DNA of 64,000 nt from Streptomyces atratus (GTDB taxonomy: Bacteria; Actinomycetota; Actinomycetes; Streptomycetales; Streptomycetaceae). The stretch covers positions 1-64,000 of the forward strand of contig NZ_BMRN01000027.1 in assembly GCF_014648655.1 (NCBI RefSeq). Direction: 5' to 3'. A program made the position numbers and the translations under genes. A model generated the notes under the pieces. The model did not search any database and had not been told where the DNA came from. It saw only the letters and a program-made list of their open reading frames with translations. Positions 1-8,440 of the stretch are shown here, piece after piece (the stretch's first letter is position 1; the number at the start of each line of letters is the position of its first letter).

Positions 1-1
1 G

Positions 2-499
2 CGGGCCGAGGAGCTGATCCGCGAGACCATCGCCCGCAACGGCATCGTGCCCCAGACCGTGCACGCGGACCGCGGCACCTCGATGACGTCGAAGAAGGTC
101 TCCCAGCTACTGATCGATCCGGGGGTGCCGCGGTCGCACTCGAGGCCGAAGGTCTCCAACGACAACCCTTACAGCGAGGCCCGGTTCAAGACCACGAAGT
201 ACATGTCGGACTATCCCGAACGGTTCGATTCGCCGGCCCACGCCCGCGAGTGGTTCGACGCGTTCATCGCGTATTACAACCATGAGCACCGGCACTCGGG
301 TATCGGCTGGCACACCCCCGCCTTCGTCCACTTCGGGACCGCCGAGGAAGTCCGCGACCAGCGCGCGGTCACCCTCGCCGAGGCATACGCCCGCCACCCC
401 GAACGCTTCGGCCGCCGCACCAGACCACCCGAGATACCCCAGACGGCCTGGATCAACAACCCGGCCAAACGCAGGGAACCCACACCACAAACCCCATAG
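2..499 (+). CDS. IS3-family transposase (orfB), C-terminal part, cut by window start
   Basis: This is the C-terminal part of an rve-fold (DDE) integrase-type transposase. The frame is open from base 2, so the gene starts outside the window. The second catalytic Asp is visible in HADRG and the catalytic Glu in NPYSEARFKTTKY. The tail carries the usual YNHEHRHSGIGWHTP signature of IS3-family OrfB. The stop is at 497-499. The same frame then runs into a truncated radical SAM gene, which places the right end of the IS between about 500 and 528. IS3-family assignment is secure from motifs; the subgroup is not resolved. Confidence 0.9.
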   Translation, partial: RAEELIRETIARNGIVPQTVHADRGTSMTSKKVSQLLIDPGVPRSHSRPKVSNDNPYSEARFKTTKYMSDYPERFDSPAHAREWFDAFIAYYNHEHRHSGIGWHTPAFVHFGTAEEVRDQRAVTLAEAYARHPERFGRRTRPPEIPQTAWINNPAKRREPTPQTP

Positions 500-523
500 C
501 GTCACAACCATCTCATTGGACTT

Positions 524-1549
524 GAAATCTTCCGGCAGATATCCGAAGCCCTGATAACCCGCGGCACGGACATCAAATGGCACGGCGTGGCCCGCTTCGA
601 GAAGGGGATGACGGACGAACTCTTCGCCACCATGCGCCGGGCCGGCTGCGTGCGCCTGTACATGGGAATGGAGAGCGCCAACGAACGCGTGCTGGAGGCG
701 ATGGTCAAGGGGACCGACCGGCAGCGCATGTCGAACATCCTGCGCATGTGCAGCTCGGCGGGTATCTCCGTGGAAGCCGGGGTGTTCAGCGGCTTCCCGT
801 CCGAGACTGCGGAGGAGGCGGACGACACCTACCGGTTCGTCCGCGACCACCGGCACGTCATCGCCCGTGCGGACGTGGGCACGTTCAGGCTGCTCAAGGG
901 CGCTCCCATCGCCGACACCCCCGAGAAGTACGGGATCATCGTCCTCGGCGACCCCAAGAAGCGCTGGTACCACCTGGACTTCCGGCACACGGCACCGCAG
1001 GAAGTGTCGGACGGCGCGGCGGCCATGGAACGGATCCAGCGCCTCTACCCGGAGGTCGCCCTGATCGACGTGCCGGAGGACATCCTCTACAACGCCGATG
1101 TGGGCCCGGACGCGTTCCGCCGGTTCTTCGCCGCCGCCGGCGAACCGGCGACCCCGTCGGAGGCGGTCCCGGACGAGGCGACGGTCGCCCTGTCCACCGA
1201 CTGCGAGCTGCAGCGGGTCCATGTGGCCAACTCCGGTGCCGTGCACTTCGACGACCCCGCCGCGCAGGGCGCGCGCCCCGTCTTCGAGGTGTCACGCATG
1301 ACGCTGACCATCGCCGTCGACAGGGCAGCCTCGGCCCTGTACCCCCTGAGCCGTGCGGAGGAGTTCGTCCTGCGCCGTCTCGGAGAGGGCCCGATGTCCG
1401 CCGCACGTCTGCGCGCCGAGATCCAGGAGTACGCGGAGTCGGACCCTGACCGCGACGACACGGTCGACGTGAGCCTCCTGGACCACCTGGTGGCCCTGGG
1501 AGTCATGGTCGTACGCGCGGTGGACGCCGTCACTGAGGCTTCCCTTTGA
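524..1549 (+). pseudogene. Radical SAM enzyme truncated at its 5' end by the IS
   Basis: The frame is open from about 524 to the stop at 1549. It reads like the second half of a B12-binding-type radical SAM protein: a WHGVARFEKG strand, an AGCVRLYMGMES strand, then NERVLEAMVKGT. The N-terminal cobalamin domain and the CxxxCxxC cluster loop are missing, so radical SAM chemistry cannot be supported. The C-terminus (about the last 80 residues) looks like a small winged-helix or peptide-binding appendage (PLSRAEEFVLRRL... SLLDHLVALGVMVV). Loss of the 5' part coincides with the IS3 end just upstream, the simplest explanation. An internal GTG at 587 could still start a 320-residue fragment. The original substrate is unknown. 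Confidence 0.72.
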
Positions 1550-1640
1550 TTGCGGCGGACACCTGGCGTTCGGGCTGCGGCGCTGGGGCGCCGGTCGAAC
1601 GTGGGGTGCGCTTCGGTCATCGCCGCATGGCTGAAGGGCG

Positions 1641-2435
1641 TCAGCGTCCGATGCCTCGGCGAATCGCGGTCTCCACAGGGGAGTAGTCGCCATCGGGACG
1701 TTCGATGCTTGGACCCTGTCTCGGGTTGGGGAGCAGCGGCGGCTGCGCCATGAAGCGGGGTTCGACACCCCGGTGAGGTTGCGCGGCATGTACGAGGAAG
1801 GGGTGACAGAGGTAGACGTCCCCGGCTCGGCCCGTGGCCATGGCAAGCGGTCGGTGATCGGTGGCGGGCACGGCGCGCTCGGCGAGGTTCATGAAGGTCA
1901 GGCCGGCCTCTCTCTCGGGTTCGAGAAGTGCGGCGACGTCCAGGTGGGAACCTACCCGGATCCGGGTAGGCGCGTCGTCCTCCCCCACGTCGGACATCAG
2001 GAACAGCATCAGCAGCCACCGTCCCCGGGAAGTGACGTTCACCCGGTAGGACATGAAGTCGGCGGGATCGTCTCCCGGGAAGCTCGCATCGATGTGCCAT
2101 CCGTCGTCGCCTGGCTCCTGGTCGCTGCGGAATCGCACTGGGAACGTGCCAAGCCCGCCGAGGGGCGCCCAGCGCCCCTCGCCAACGAGGGCATCGAACG
2201 CGGCGTGCAATCGAGACGTGTTGGCAGCGGCCCGGAAAGGCTCTTGCCCATAGGCGCCAAGCCGCACCACGGGGCTCTTCCACGTCGTCGGGTCATCGGG
2301 CTCACCGTCGATGTCCCGCCACATGATCTCCCGGCACTCCGCCGCGAGATCACGCGAGAACGCCCCCTCCACACGGAGGAACCCCTTGTCCACGAACTCG
2401 GACACATCGTCGTCACTGATCACTGATTCACTCAT
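1641..2435 (-). CDS. Phytanoyl-CoA dioxygenase (PhyH)-family oxygenase
   Basis: A 264-residue protein of the Fe(II)/2-oxoglutarate oxygenase fold. The metal triad is visible: WHIDASF supplies the HxD pair in mid-protein, and the distal His lies in HPFLVHAAQPHRG. The Arg of that motif is the expected 2-oxoglutarate salt-bridge residue. The length is normal for bacterial PhyH proteins. The start is the ATG at 2433-2435. No partner gene is adjacent: a transposase remnant lies upstream and a truncated radical SAM gene converges on it. The substrate cannot be predicted; the family hydroxylates lipids, amino acids and natural products. Confidence 0.85.
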   Translation of the reverse strand: MSESVISDDDVSEFVDKGFLRVEGAFSRDLAAECREIMWRDIDGEPDDPTTWKSPVVRLGAYGQEPFRAAANTSRLHAAFDALVGEGRWAPLGGLGTFPVRFRSDQEPGDDGWHIDASFPGDDPADFMSYRVNVTSRGRWLLMLFLMSDVGEDDAPTRIRVGSHLDVAALLEPEREAGLTFMNLAERAVPATDHRPLAMATGRAGDVYLCHPFLVHAAQPHRGVEPRFMAQPPLLPNPRQGPSIERPDGDYSPVETAIRRGIGR

Positions 2436-2536
2436 GCTGCCAACGTGTCATCGAGGCGGGGGCACCCGCCCAACAATTTCTGCACGGCTGCTGTCAAGAC
2501 ACCGGCGTTGAGCGCGGTGTAGCGGCTTTGGGCGGG

Positions 2537-2698
2537 AGCTGCCTCGGGGCCCACGAACGTGACGCCCGCCTCGACCTGTTCCGCCGGCTGCACCGCTACA
2601 ACACCCGACGCCGCCACTCCCGCCTCGGACAATGCAGTCCCATCGCCTACGAAACAGCACTCGACACCACATCAACCACCCTTGCCCCAGCCTCATAG
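2537..2698 (+). pseudogene. Transposase OrfB C-terminal remnant
   Basis: A short frame ending at the TAG 2696-2698 encodes LDLFRRLHRYNTRRRHSRLG followed by QCSPIAYE. This is the characteristic C-terminal tail of IS3-like integrase-core transposases. No start and no catalytic region are present, so it is a relic. Confidence 0.6.
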
Positions 2699-3136
2699 CC
2701 CGTTTCCAAGATTCCGGGTCAAGGCCCCACCAAGCTGAGCCGGTCGGAACGGACCAGTCCCTTTTACGCGTGGGCGAGGCCGTTTTCCGGTGCGCCGGTC
2801 CAGACCGCTTGCCGGGTGAGGAAGGAACGTGGAGGTGGTCTCGTTCCAGGGCCTGCTCGGCTGCAACTGGTGGACGGTCTGCCGTTGCTGCGACCGGACC
2901 TCACCCGCCTTCGACCAAGTCACCCAGCACACGACGGCGACCGCCGGATCACCGTCCGGATTTTACCGAGCATGCACGAGCGCGGCACGCGTGATCTCTG
3001 CCGACTCCGAAGCCGTCGCCCCTGGCCGAATCACTCACCATTCCCGAGACCGTCTCCAAATACCTTGAATGCGTGGTGAGTTGAGGGGAATACTCCCGTT
3101 GACGGGACTGGCGATCAGGGGGACGGGGGCCCGCCG
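2699..3136. other. Non-coding stretch, no supported gene
   Basis: About 440 bases between the transposase relic and the 3137 gene. All short frames here have unconvincing composition and no recognisable motif. It probably carries the promoter of the 3137-6069 gene pair, but no clear -35/-10 pair was identified. Confidence 0.5.
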
Positions 3137-3748
3137 GTGAGTGCGCTGCGGAACAGTGAGACGGAGCGAACGCGGGAGCTGGCCCGGGGGGCCGTGCGGT
3201 GGCTGGCTCCGCAGGAGCTGGCGTTCTTCGAGGAAACGGCTGACGCCTACTTCGAGGATCCGGTGCGAGCGACCCGGAAGGCTCGGCCCGAGCCGCTGGG
3301 CATCGGCATCGACGCCATCGCTGTCGGCACGTGGACGGTGTTCGCATTGCCGGTCGCGGCAACGGTCGCGGGGAACATCGCCACCGACGTCATGCGTGAG
3401 GAGCGCGTACGAGGCTGGTGGCGAAGGCGTCGGGCGCGGGCGGACATCCGTACCGACGGCACCCCGGTCGACGAGGCGGTCGGCGGTCCGGCCGGTGCTG
3501 CGGACAACCCGTACGCCGCGCCGGGCACGGCGCGGCCCGTTGCGCCGGGGGGACTCCGGCCCGCAGACCTGGAACTGCTGCGGCGCATCGCCTACGACCG
3601 TGGAGTCGCGCTGGGCCTGCCACCGGAGCAGGCACGGCTCCTCGCCGACGCCATCCTGGGCGGGGTTGTCGCCGGCTGGAGCGCGGGTGCTCCGGAGGAC
3701 GACGAACAGAGCGGGAGCAGCCGGGACGGGGAGGACACCTCCTCGTGA
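3137..3748 (+). CDS. Uncharacterised protein with one membrane segment, partner of the M48 gene
   Basis: A 203-residue protein starting at GTG 3137. It has a charged N-terminal half, one hydrophobic stretch at about residues 56-80 (IDAIAVGTWTVFALPVAATV), an Arg-rich segment, and a C-terminal helix pair with LPPEQARLLADAILGGV. I recognise no domain. Its stop overlaps the GTG start of the M48 protease gene (GTGA at 3745-3748). The two are therefore almost certainly translationally coupled and may act together in the membrane, for example as a protease and an accessory or substrate. That pairing is inference from gene order only. Confidence 0.7.
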   Translation: MSALRNSETERTRELARGAVRWLAPQELAFFEETADAYFEDPVRATRKARPEPLGIGIDAIAVGTWTVFALPVAATVAGNIATDVMREERVRGWWRRRRARADIRTDGTPVDEAVGGPAGAADNPYAAPGTARPVAPGGLRPADLELLRRIAYDRGVALGLPPEQARLLADAILGGVVAGWSAGAPEDDEQSGSSRDGEDTSS

Positions 3749-6069
3749 CAGGGACTGCGAACGGCATGGGGGCCGGCAGTCCAGTGGGAGTGCAGCACCC
3801 GTTCCGCCTGCCGTCCGGCACGTCTCTGCGGTTCGCCTTGCTGATTCTGAGTACGTCGGTGGCGATGGCGACGCAATTGGGGTCGTTGGTCAGGACGGTG
3901 ACATACTTCGGGTTTGGCAGCGGCGGCTTGGGCTCCATCGCCGAGTCCCTCGAATGCGCGTCGGAGAACTTCGCCGAGGACGCGACCGATCCCGCGGCAT
4001 TCGCCCGCCGCTGCGGGCTGGAAGCGGAATTCGGCGGCAGCGGGTCCACCGTGGAGCTGGCGGCGCTCGCCGCTCTGTGGCTGGCCGTCGGCATCACCTA
4101 CTGGCTGCTGCCCCTCTACCGGCTGCGCCGGCGTCGGCTGCGGCCGTTTCGGCCCGACGCGTACCCCGACATCCAGCGCACACTCACTGAACTGATGGCG
4201 CTCGCCGAACTGCGGTGCTCGGTGCGTTTCGTCGTCGACCTGCGGGACCAGCGCCTCACCGGAATCGCCTTCGGGCGGATCGGCCGACGCCATGTGATGC
4301 TCAGTGGCGGCCTGCTGCGCATGCACGGCATCGATCCCGAGGCGTTTCGCATGATCGTCCTGCACGAATTGGCACACCTGCGCAACCGTGATGTCGACAT
4401 CGCCTTCCTCACCCTCATCTGCTACCGGCTGTTCGTCTTCGCGGTGGCGATCCCCATGGCCGTCCTGGCGCCCTTCTCCCTGCTCGTCGGCTGGACGCTG
4501 CTGCCGAGCAGCGCGATCTTCCAAGTGCTGCTCATCGCCGCCCAGTGTGCTCTGGCGGTCACGGTCGCCCACGCCAGCAGCGCGGTACTGCGCAGCCGCG
4601 AGCTGTATGCGGACGCCCGGGTCGCGGTATGGACGCGCGGCGCCCATTCGTTGCGGCGCCTGCTCGCCGCACAGCACGGCATCGAGCGGACCGCGCCCCG
4701 CCGGCCGCTGTTCCGCCGCACGCATCCCTCGGCGGCAAAGCGGCTGGCCGCGCTGAGCGACACCAGCCTGCTGTTCCACTTCTCCCCTTGGGAGGCCTTC
4801 GGGCTGGCGCTGTCCTGCTCGCTCGTCTACTTGCAGGTGGCGCAGTGGACCGAGGACGCGGCCGGCCTGACCGGCCACGACGGCGTGCTGAGCGCCCTCG
4901 CCCCCGCCGTGCTGCTGGGCGGCAGCGTGGCCGCGGGCATCTGGCGCGTGACGCTGGCCGCACATCTGAACCACGCGAGGTGGGCGGGCGCCCACCGCAC
5001 GGGGCTCGCCGTGGGCTGCGGTCTCGCCGTCGGCACGTTCGGGGACGAGCAGCATTACACGGCCTTCGCTCTCGGCGTCGCCGACCCTCTTGCGGTGCAG
5101 TTGTCGTGGTGGCTGCTCCTCGGAGTCGTCGGGTACGGATTCGTACGGTGGAACGCGGTGACCGCCCGCGCGTGGGCACCGGTCGTGCTCGCCGCGCGCC
5201 GTCCGCTCGCGCCTATCGTCGCCTGCTGTGCGGCCGGTGTGGCGCTGCTGAGCATCTGGCTCGGGCACGTCTATCCCGCCGGGGTACCCGGCTTCGGGCT
5301 GCTGACCCTGCCGAGCCCGCTGAACCTGCTGCCGACGCCCTTGGACTACCTCGGCTATGTGTTCTCCACGATCGCCGTGATCACACCCTCGCTGGCGGTC
5401 ATCGCCGTGGTCGGGGCAACCGCCGCGCTGCCGCTCGCCGCGCCGCTCGGAGTAAGGGTCCTCCACCGGATGCGAGGCGACGCGCCCACAGCAGGACCTG
5501 GACGGTTCCTGCTGTGGCCCCCGTCGGCGGAGGCTTCCGCAGCGCTCCTCGCTCCGCCGCGCCTGCATCCCGTGCGGGCGCTGGTGAGCGGTGTCGTGTT
5601 CGGCGCGGCCGCGGGGTTCGGACTATGGGTGGAACACGTCGTAAACGCCCTGGTCTTCCCGTGGCCGATCCAGTGGGTCGGCGGGGTGTTCACCCTCTAC
5701 ACCGTGCCCGTCGCGATGCTGCTGCAACTGGCTGTCGGCTTCTTCGTGGCATGGCGGAACGCGCACAACGAACTGCGCGCGCTCCACGGAGTGCTCGCCG
5801 CCCTCGGAGCGGGGTTGCTGCTTCCGTTGGCCTCGTTCACCTCACGCGACCACTTCGCCTGCGTACGCTGGGGCACCGACCACCCGGCATGCGGATCGGA
5901 TCCGCTGTCCGGGATGGGATTCATCACGGTGGCGATCATGGCCTGGACCGCCGCCATCGCGCTGGTCCTCCTGCCCACCTGGGCAGCCCTGCACGACGGC
6001 ATCCGGCAGCAAGGCCCGCCCCGCCGCCCCGGATCCTCGCCCCTCCCGCACCCGCCGCGGGCTTGGTGA
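3745..6069 (+). CDS. M48-family membrane zinc metallopeptidase
   Basis: A 774-residue polytopic membrane protein. The zinc-binding motif HELAH (His207 by this start) is followed by a NRDVDIAF segment, as in M48/HtpX-type proteases. An early hydrophobic helix (about 25-45) and a pair around 110-130 precede the protease core. The C-terminal half carries many additional hydrophobic segments, making the protein much longer than HtpX (about 290 residues). An upstream in-frame extension exists, but GTG 3745 is preferred because it overlaps the stop of the preceding gene. Likely role: intramembrane or juxtamembrane proteolysis. Substrate unknown. Confidence 0.82.
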   Translation: MTGTANGMGAGSPVGVQHPFRLPSGTSLRFALLILSTSVAMATQLGSLVRTVTYFGFGSGGLGSIAESLECASENFAEDATDPAAFARRCGLEAEFGGSGSTVELAALAALWLAVGITYWLLPLYRLRRRRLRPFRPDAYPDIQRTLTELMALAELRCSVRFVVDLRDQRLTGIAFGRIGRRHVMLSGGLLRMHGIDPEAFRMIVLHELAHLRNRDVDIAFLTLICYRLFVFAVAIPMAVLAPFSLLVGWTLLPSSAIFQVLLIAAQCALAVTVAHASSAVLRSRELYADARVAVWTRGAHSLRRLLAAQHGIERTAPRRPLFRRTHPSAAKRLAALSDTSLLFHFSPWEAFGLALSCSLVYLQVAQWTEDAAGLTGHDGVLSALAPAVLLGGSVAAGIWRVTLAAHLNHARWAGAHRTGLAVGCGLAVGTFGDEQHYTAFALGVADPLAVQLSWWLLLGVVGYGFVRWNAVTARAWAPVVLAARRPLAPIVACCAAGVALLSIWLGHVYPAGVPGFGLLTLPSPLNLLPTPLDYLGYVFSTIAVITPSLAVIAVVGATAALPLAAPLGVRVLHRMRGDAPTAGPGRFLLWPPSAEASAALLAPPRLHPVRALVSGVVFGAAAGFGLWVEHVVNALVFPWPIQWVGGVFTLYTVPVAMLLQLAVGFFVAWRNAHNELRALHGVLAALGAGLLLPLASFTSRDHFACVRWGTDHPACGSDPLSGMGFITVAIMAWTAAIALVLLPTWAALHDGIRQQGPPRRPGSSPLPHPPRAW

Positions 6070-6109
6070 ACCCGTCTTGCCCGCCGTGGCGTGCACTGCC
6101 TGGACAAGC

Positions 6110-6356
6110 GCTCGACCCGCAGCAAGAAGGGCTGGGCCACGATCGCCGTCACATGCCGGTCGAAGTCCGCGTACCACTGCCGCGCCAGCTCCTGGCGTGA
6201 CCCGTAGATCACGTGATCCGACTGCGTACTCGACCAGTAGGAACCCGAGTAGTGCCTCTGCTCCATGTACCAGCGGAATGTCCGCCACGACTCGGCCGCG
6301 TACAGCATGGGGTCACGGTTCACGGAACGGCGACATGCGTGCCCACTGCGTTGCAA
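6110..6356 (-). pseudogene. TnsA-like transposase endonuclease, N-terminal fragment
   Basis: The minus-strand frame from TTG 6356 encodes AAESWRTFRWYMEQRHYSGS, then WSSTQSDHVIYGSRQELARQ and FDRHVTAIVAQPFLLRVE. This matches the start of the TnsA-like heteromeric transposase endonuclease subunits common in Streptomyces. After about residue 82 the frame loses all resemblance, and the C-terminal catalytic part (PDxxxxD...VDVK) is absent. No TnsB or TniQ partner is nearby. It is a relic of a Tn7-like element. Confidence 0.68.
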
Positions 6357-6439
6357 GGACAGCTGTGGCTGCCTCGCAAGTGTTGAGCTTCCCGAGTTGT
6401 CACGGTGAATCTCAGTTGCCCGGGGCTCGACAGACAGCG

Positions 6440-7492
6440 ATGATCCTCCTCATGTTCGACGCTGCGTCAGCAGGTTCCGGGCTACAGCCGTATCCCAAGA
6501 TCTCCGCGAGGGGAGGGCTTGGCGTGTCTGGGATCCGGGAGTGGGTCGCGGTGGAAAAGGTGCACGCAGCGCACTTTGCGGTGGTGTGCACCGGCACGGG
6601 GGTTCATCCGGCGAAGCGGCGTGAACTCCTGGGCGACGATGCGCTGGACGGTTTCTTCGGCGTGAGCAGAATCTGGCCGGTGCTGTCGGTGGCGGCGGCC
6701 CGTTTTACCTCCGCACTGCGCAGTGTGTGGGGTGACGCTGCGGCGGTGACGATCTACGGTGAGCTGGCCGGCGGATGCTACCCACACCCGGATGTTCCTG
6801 CCGTTGCCGGGGCCGAGCCGGTGCAGACGGGCGTGTGGTACTCGCCAGGCCTGCACTGGCTGCCGTTCGACGCATCCGTCGAGACGGCTGGCGGCCGCTA
6901 CTGGATCTCTGACCGTGCTCTGCGCGGAGCCGCGGCGGCCGCAGGGCTCGTCTGCCCTCCTGCTCTCGGGCACGGCGCGCTGAACAAGCTGCAGGAGCTG
7001 CCGTGCGCCTTCTCCACAGGAGTCCCAGCCCTCTTTGGGCTGCCTGAGCTGGCGGACAATCTCGCCGAAGGCTACGTCCTCAAGCCGGCCGGCGAATGGC
7101 CGGAGGCGGATCCGCAGGCGCGTCCAGTGGTCAAGGTCAAGCAGAAGTCTTTCGCGGAGGACGAGCGGTTCGACGGCGCACGTCCCTATCTGCCACCGCC
7201 GCAGGGAGCGGCCGGAGTTCCCGCCTGGCTCCTGGCCCAGGCCTCGGCACTCCTCACCCCCGCTCGCGCGGCCGCCGTGGTCAGCAAGCTGGGCCCCCGC
7301 ACTCCGGTAGATGCCGTGGCGGAGGAGATCACCCGGGATGTTTCGGAAGAGCTCGCCGAAGCCCTGGGAGGCCTGGAGAACACACTCCTACGCCCTCTGG
7401 AGCGAGCGCTTCTGCCTGCGGCACGCTCCCTGGCGGTGTTCGACGCCAAGGACCGCCGTCCCTCTCGGACAGGCAGAGAAGGCACACGGTGA
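6440..7492 (+). CDS. Rnl2-family RNA ligase
   Basis: A 350-residue nucleotidyltransferase of the ATP-dependent RNA ligase fold. Motifs appear in T4 Rnl2 order and spacing: motif I EKVHA (Lys40, candidate AMP-accepting lysine), motif III IYGELAGG (Glu108), motif IIIa LPFDA, motif IV EGYVLKP (Glu210) and motif V VKVKQKSF (Lys232/Lys234). T4 Rnl2 has the equivalents at K35, E99, FD119-120, E204 and K225/K227. Two deviations are visible: the motif I Gly is Ala (KVHA rather than KxHG) and the following Asn is His. The C-terminal about 110 residues are helical and variable. Starts at 6440 and 6452 are both possible, neither with a strong Shine-Dalgarno sequence. No tRNA-repair partner gene (kinase/phosphatase) is adjacent. 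Role inferred: repair of nicked RNA. Confidence 0.8.
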   Translation: MILLMFDAASAGSGLQPYPKISARGGLGVSGIREWVAVEKVHAAHFAVVCTGTGVHPAKRRELLGDDALDGFFGVSRIWPVLSVAAARFTSALRSVWGDAAAVTIYGELAGGCYPHPDVPAVAGAEPVQTGVWYSPGLHWLPFDASVETAGGRYWISDRALRGAAAAAGLVCPPALGHGALNKLQELPCAFSTGVPALFGLPELADNLAEGYVLKPAGEWPEADPQARPVVKVKQKSFAEDERFDGARPYLPPPQGAAGVPAWLLAQASALLTPARAAAVVSKLGPRTPVDAVAEEITRDVSEELAEALGGLENTLLRPLERALLPAARSLAVFDAKDRRPSRTGREGTR

Positions 7493-7666
7493 CGACAGCA
7501 AGCAGCCGCCTCAGTGAAAGGCGCGGCGAGCAGAGGCATCGGTCGCATCCTCTTCAAACGCCTGGGCGCCATATCTATCGAACTCGATGGCGCGCTCCGG
7601 CACGTGACCGTCTTTCTCACGCTCAGTCGTCCTCGCCCGCGACGGCGGGTTCGTGGTCTGTACCAC

Positions 7667-7699
7667 CGGGGGTATTACGGCTTAGTAGCGATACCCCCG
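7667..7699. repeat. Inverted repeat, 9-bp arms
   Basis: CGGGGGTAT and ATACCCCCG flank a 15-base loop. The arms resemble the half-sites of CsoR/CstR operators found at 61.7 kb in this window, but the spacing differs. It could be an operator remnant or a terminator-like hairpin without a U-tract. It lies in a stretch (7493-7950) with no supported gene. Confidence 0.5.
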
Positions 7700-7949
7700 A
7701 GGCCTCATGAGGATCTACACGCATTCGTCAGAGGCCGCTCTGCTCACCACACCGGCGAACTGACGGACCCGCATGCGTGGCGCCATTCGACCAGAGCAGC
7801 CCCCTCAACCCACTCGTCGGTGAAGCGACCGGACACATATCGAAACTGGCTGGACCGGGCGTCGGCATCACCCTCGGTCCGGTCGCCATCCACTGCGCCA
7901 TCCTGCGGCCCGGCAAGATGTTCGGCGCCTACCAGATCGCACTGCCAAG

Positions 7950-8078
7950 CGGGGACCGGACCTGGGCGAGCACAACGACGAGATCCTTGCCGAGCTGGGA
8001 TTCAGCCCCGCCGAGATCGCCGAGCTGCGTAGCCAGGAAGCGATCCCCGGCACGACGGAAGCGGAGGAGTCGCGATGA
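7950..8078 (+). pseudogene. CaiB/BaiF-type CoA-transferase, C-terminal scrap
   Basis: The frame ending at TGA 8076-8078 reads KRGPDLGEHNDEILAELGFS followed by PAEIAELRSQ. This is the near-invariant C-terminus of family III CoA-transferases (PxLGEHxxEVLxELGxS). Upstream similarity is lost immediately. The stop overlaps an ATG at 8075, suggesting this was once coupled to the next scrap. Confidence 0.65.
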
Positions 8079-8262
8079 GCACGGCGCCCGAAGCGGCCCG
8101 ACATGGTGCTCCATGAGCGCCGCGCCGGCGCGCTGACCATCACCATCAACCGCCCGGCGCAGAAAGAACGCCGTCGCCCACGAGGCCGCGGTACAGCTCG
8201 CGGCGGCCGTGGATCTGCTCGACTCAAACCCGGAACTGTCGGTCGGCGTACTCACGGGCGCG
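8075..8262 (+). pseudogene. Enoyl-CoA hydratase/isomerase 5' scrap, frameshifted
   Basis: From 8103 the frame encodes MVLHERRAGALTITINRPAQ, the typical N-terminus of crotonase-fold enzymes. After an apparent one-base insertion near 8162 the adjacent frame continues with KNAVAHEAAVQLAAAVDLLD and ELSVGVLTGA. The rest of the enzyme is absent, and the sequence jumps directly into a YWTD-repeat scrap. Confidence 0.65.
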
Positions 8263-8263
8263 C

Positions 8264-8440
8264 GTCCCCAGTGGCGTCACGCCGAAGCAGCTCCACTTCG
8301 AGGCCGCCGGCCGGAAGCTCTACTGGGTTGATCGCGAGGGCATGCGCGTGATGCGCTGCGACCTCGACGGCTCGAACGTCGAGACCCTCGTACAGACGGG
8401 ACAGGGAGAGAACAACCGCCGCGACGAGACCGGGTGGTGA
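8264..8440 (+). pseudogene. YWTD/YncE-like beta-propeller scrap
   Basis: The open frame encodes LHFEAAGRKLYWVDREGMRV followed by MRCDLDGSNVETLVQTG, one blade of an LDL-receptor class B (YWTD) type propeller. It is bounded by the crotonase scrap on the left and by the reverse-strand fragment at 8441, so only about one repeat survives. Confidence 0.55.

Noticed and set aside
3592..5568. 658-residue minus-strand open frame
   Set aside because: It is opposite the M48 protease gene. The composition is Gln/Arg/His-rich, as expected of a shadow frame.
4545..6200. 551-residue plus-strand frame overlapping the M48 gene
   Set aside because: It is an Arg/Ala-rich shadow in the second frame. The M48 frame carries HExxH and membrane helices.
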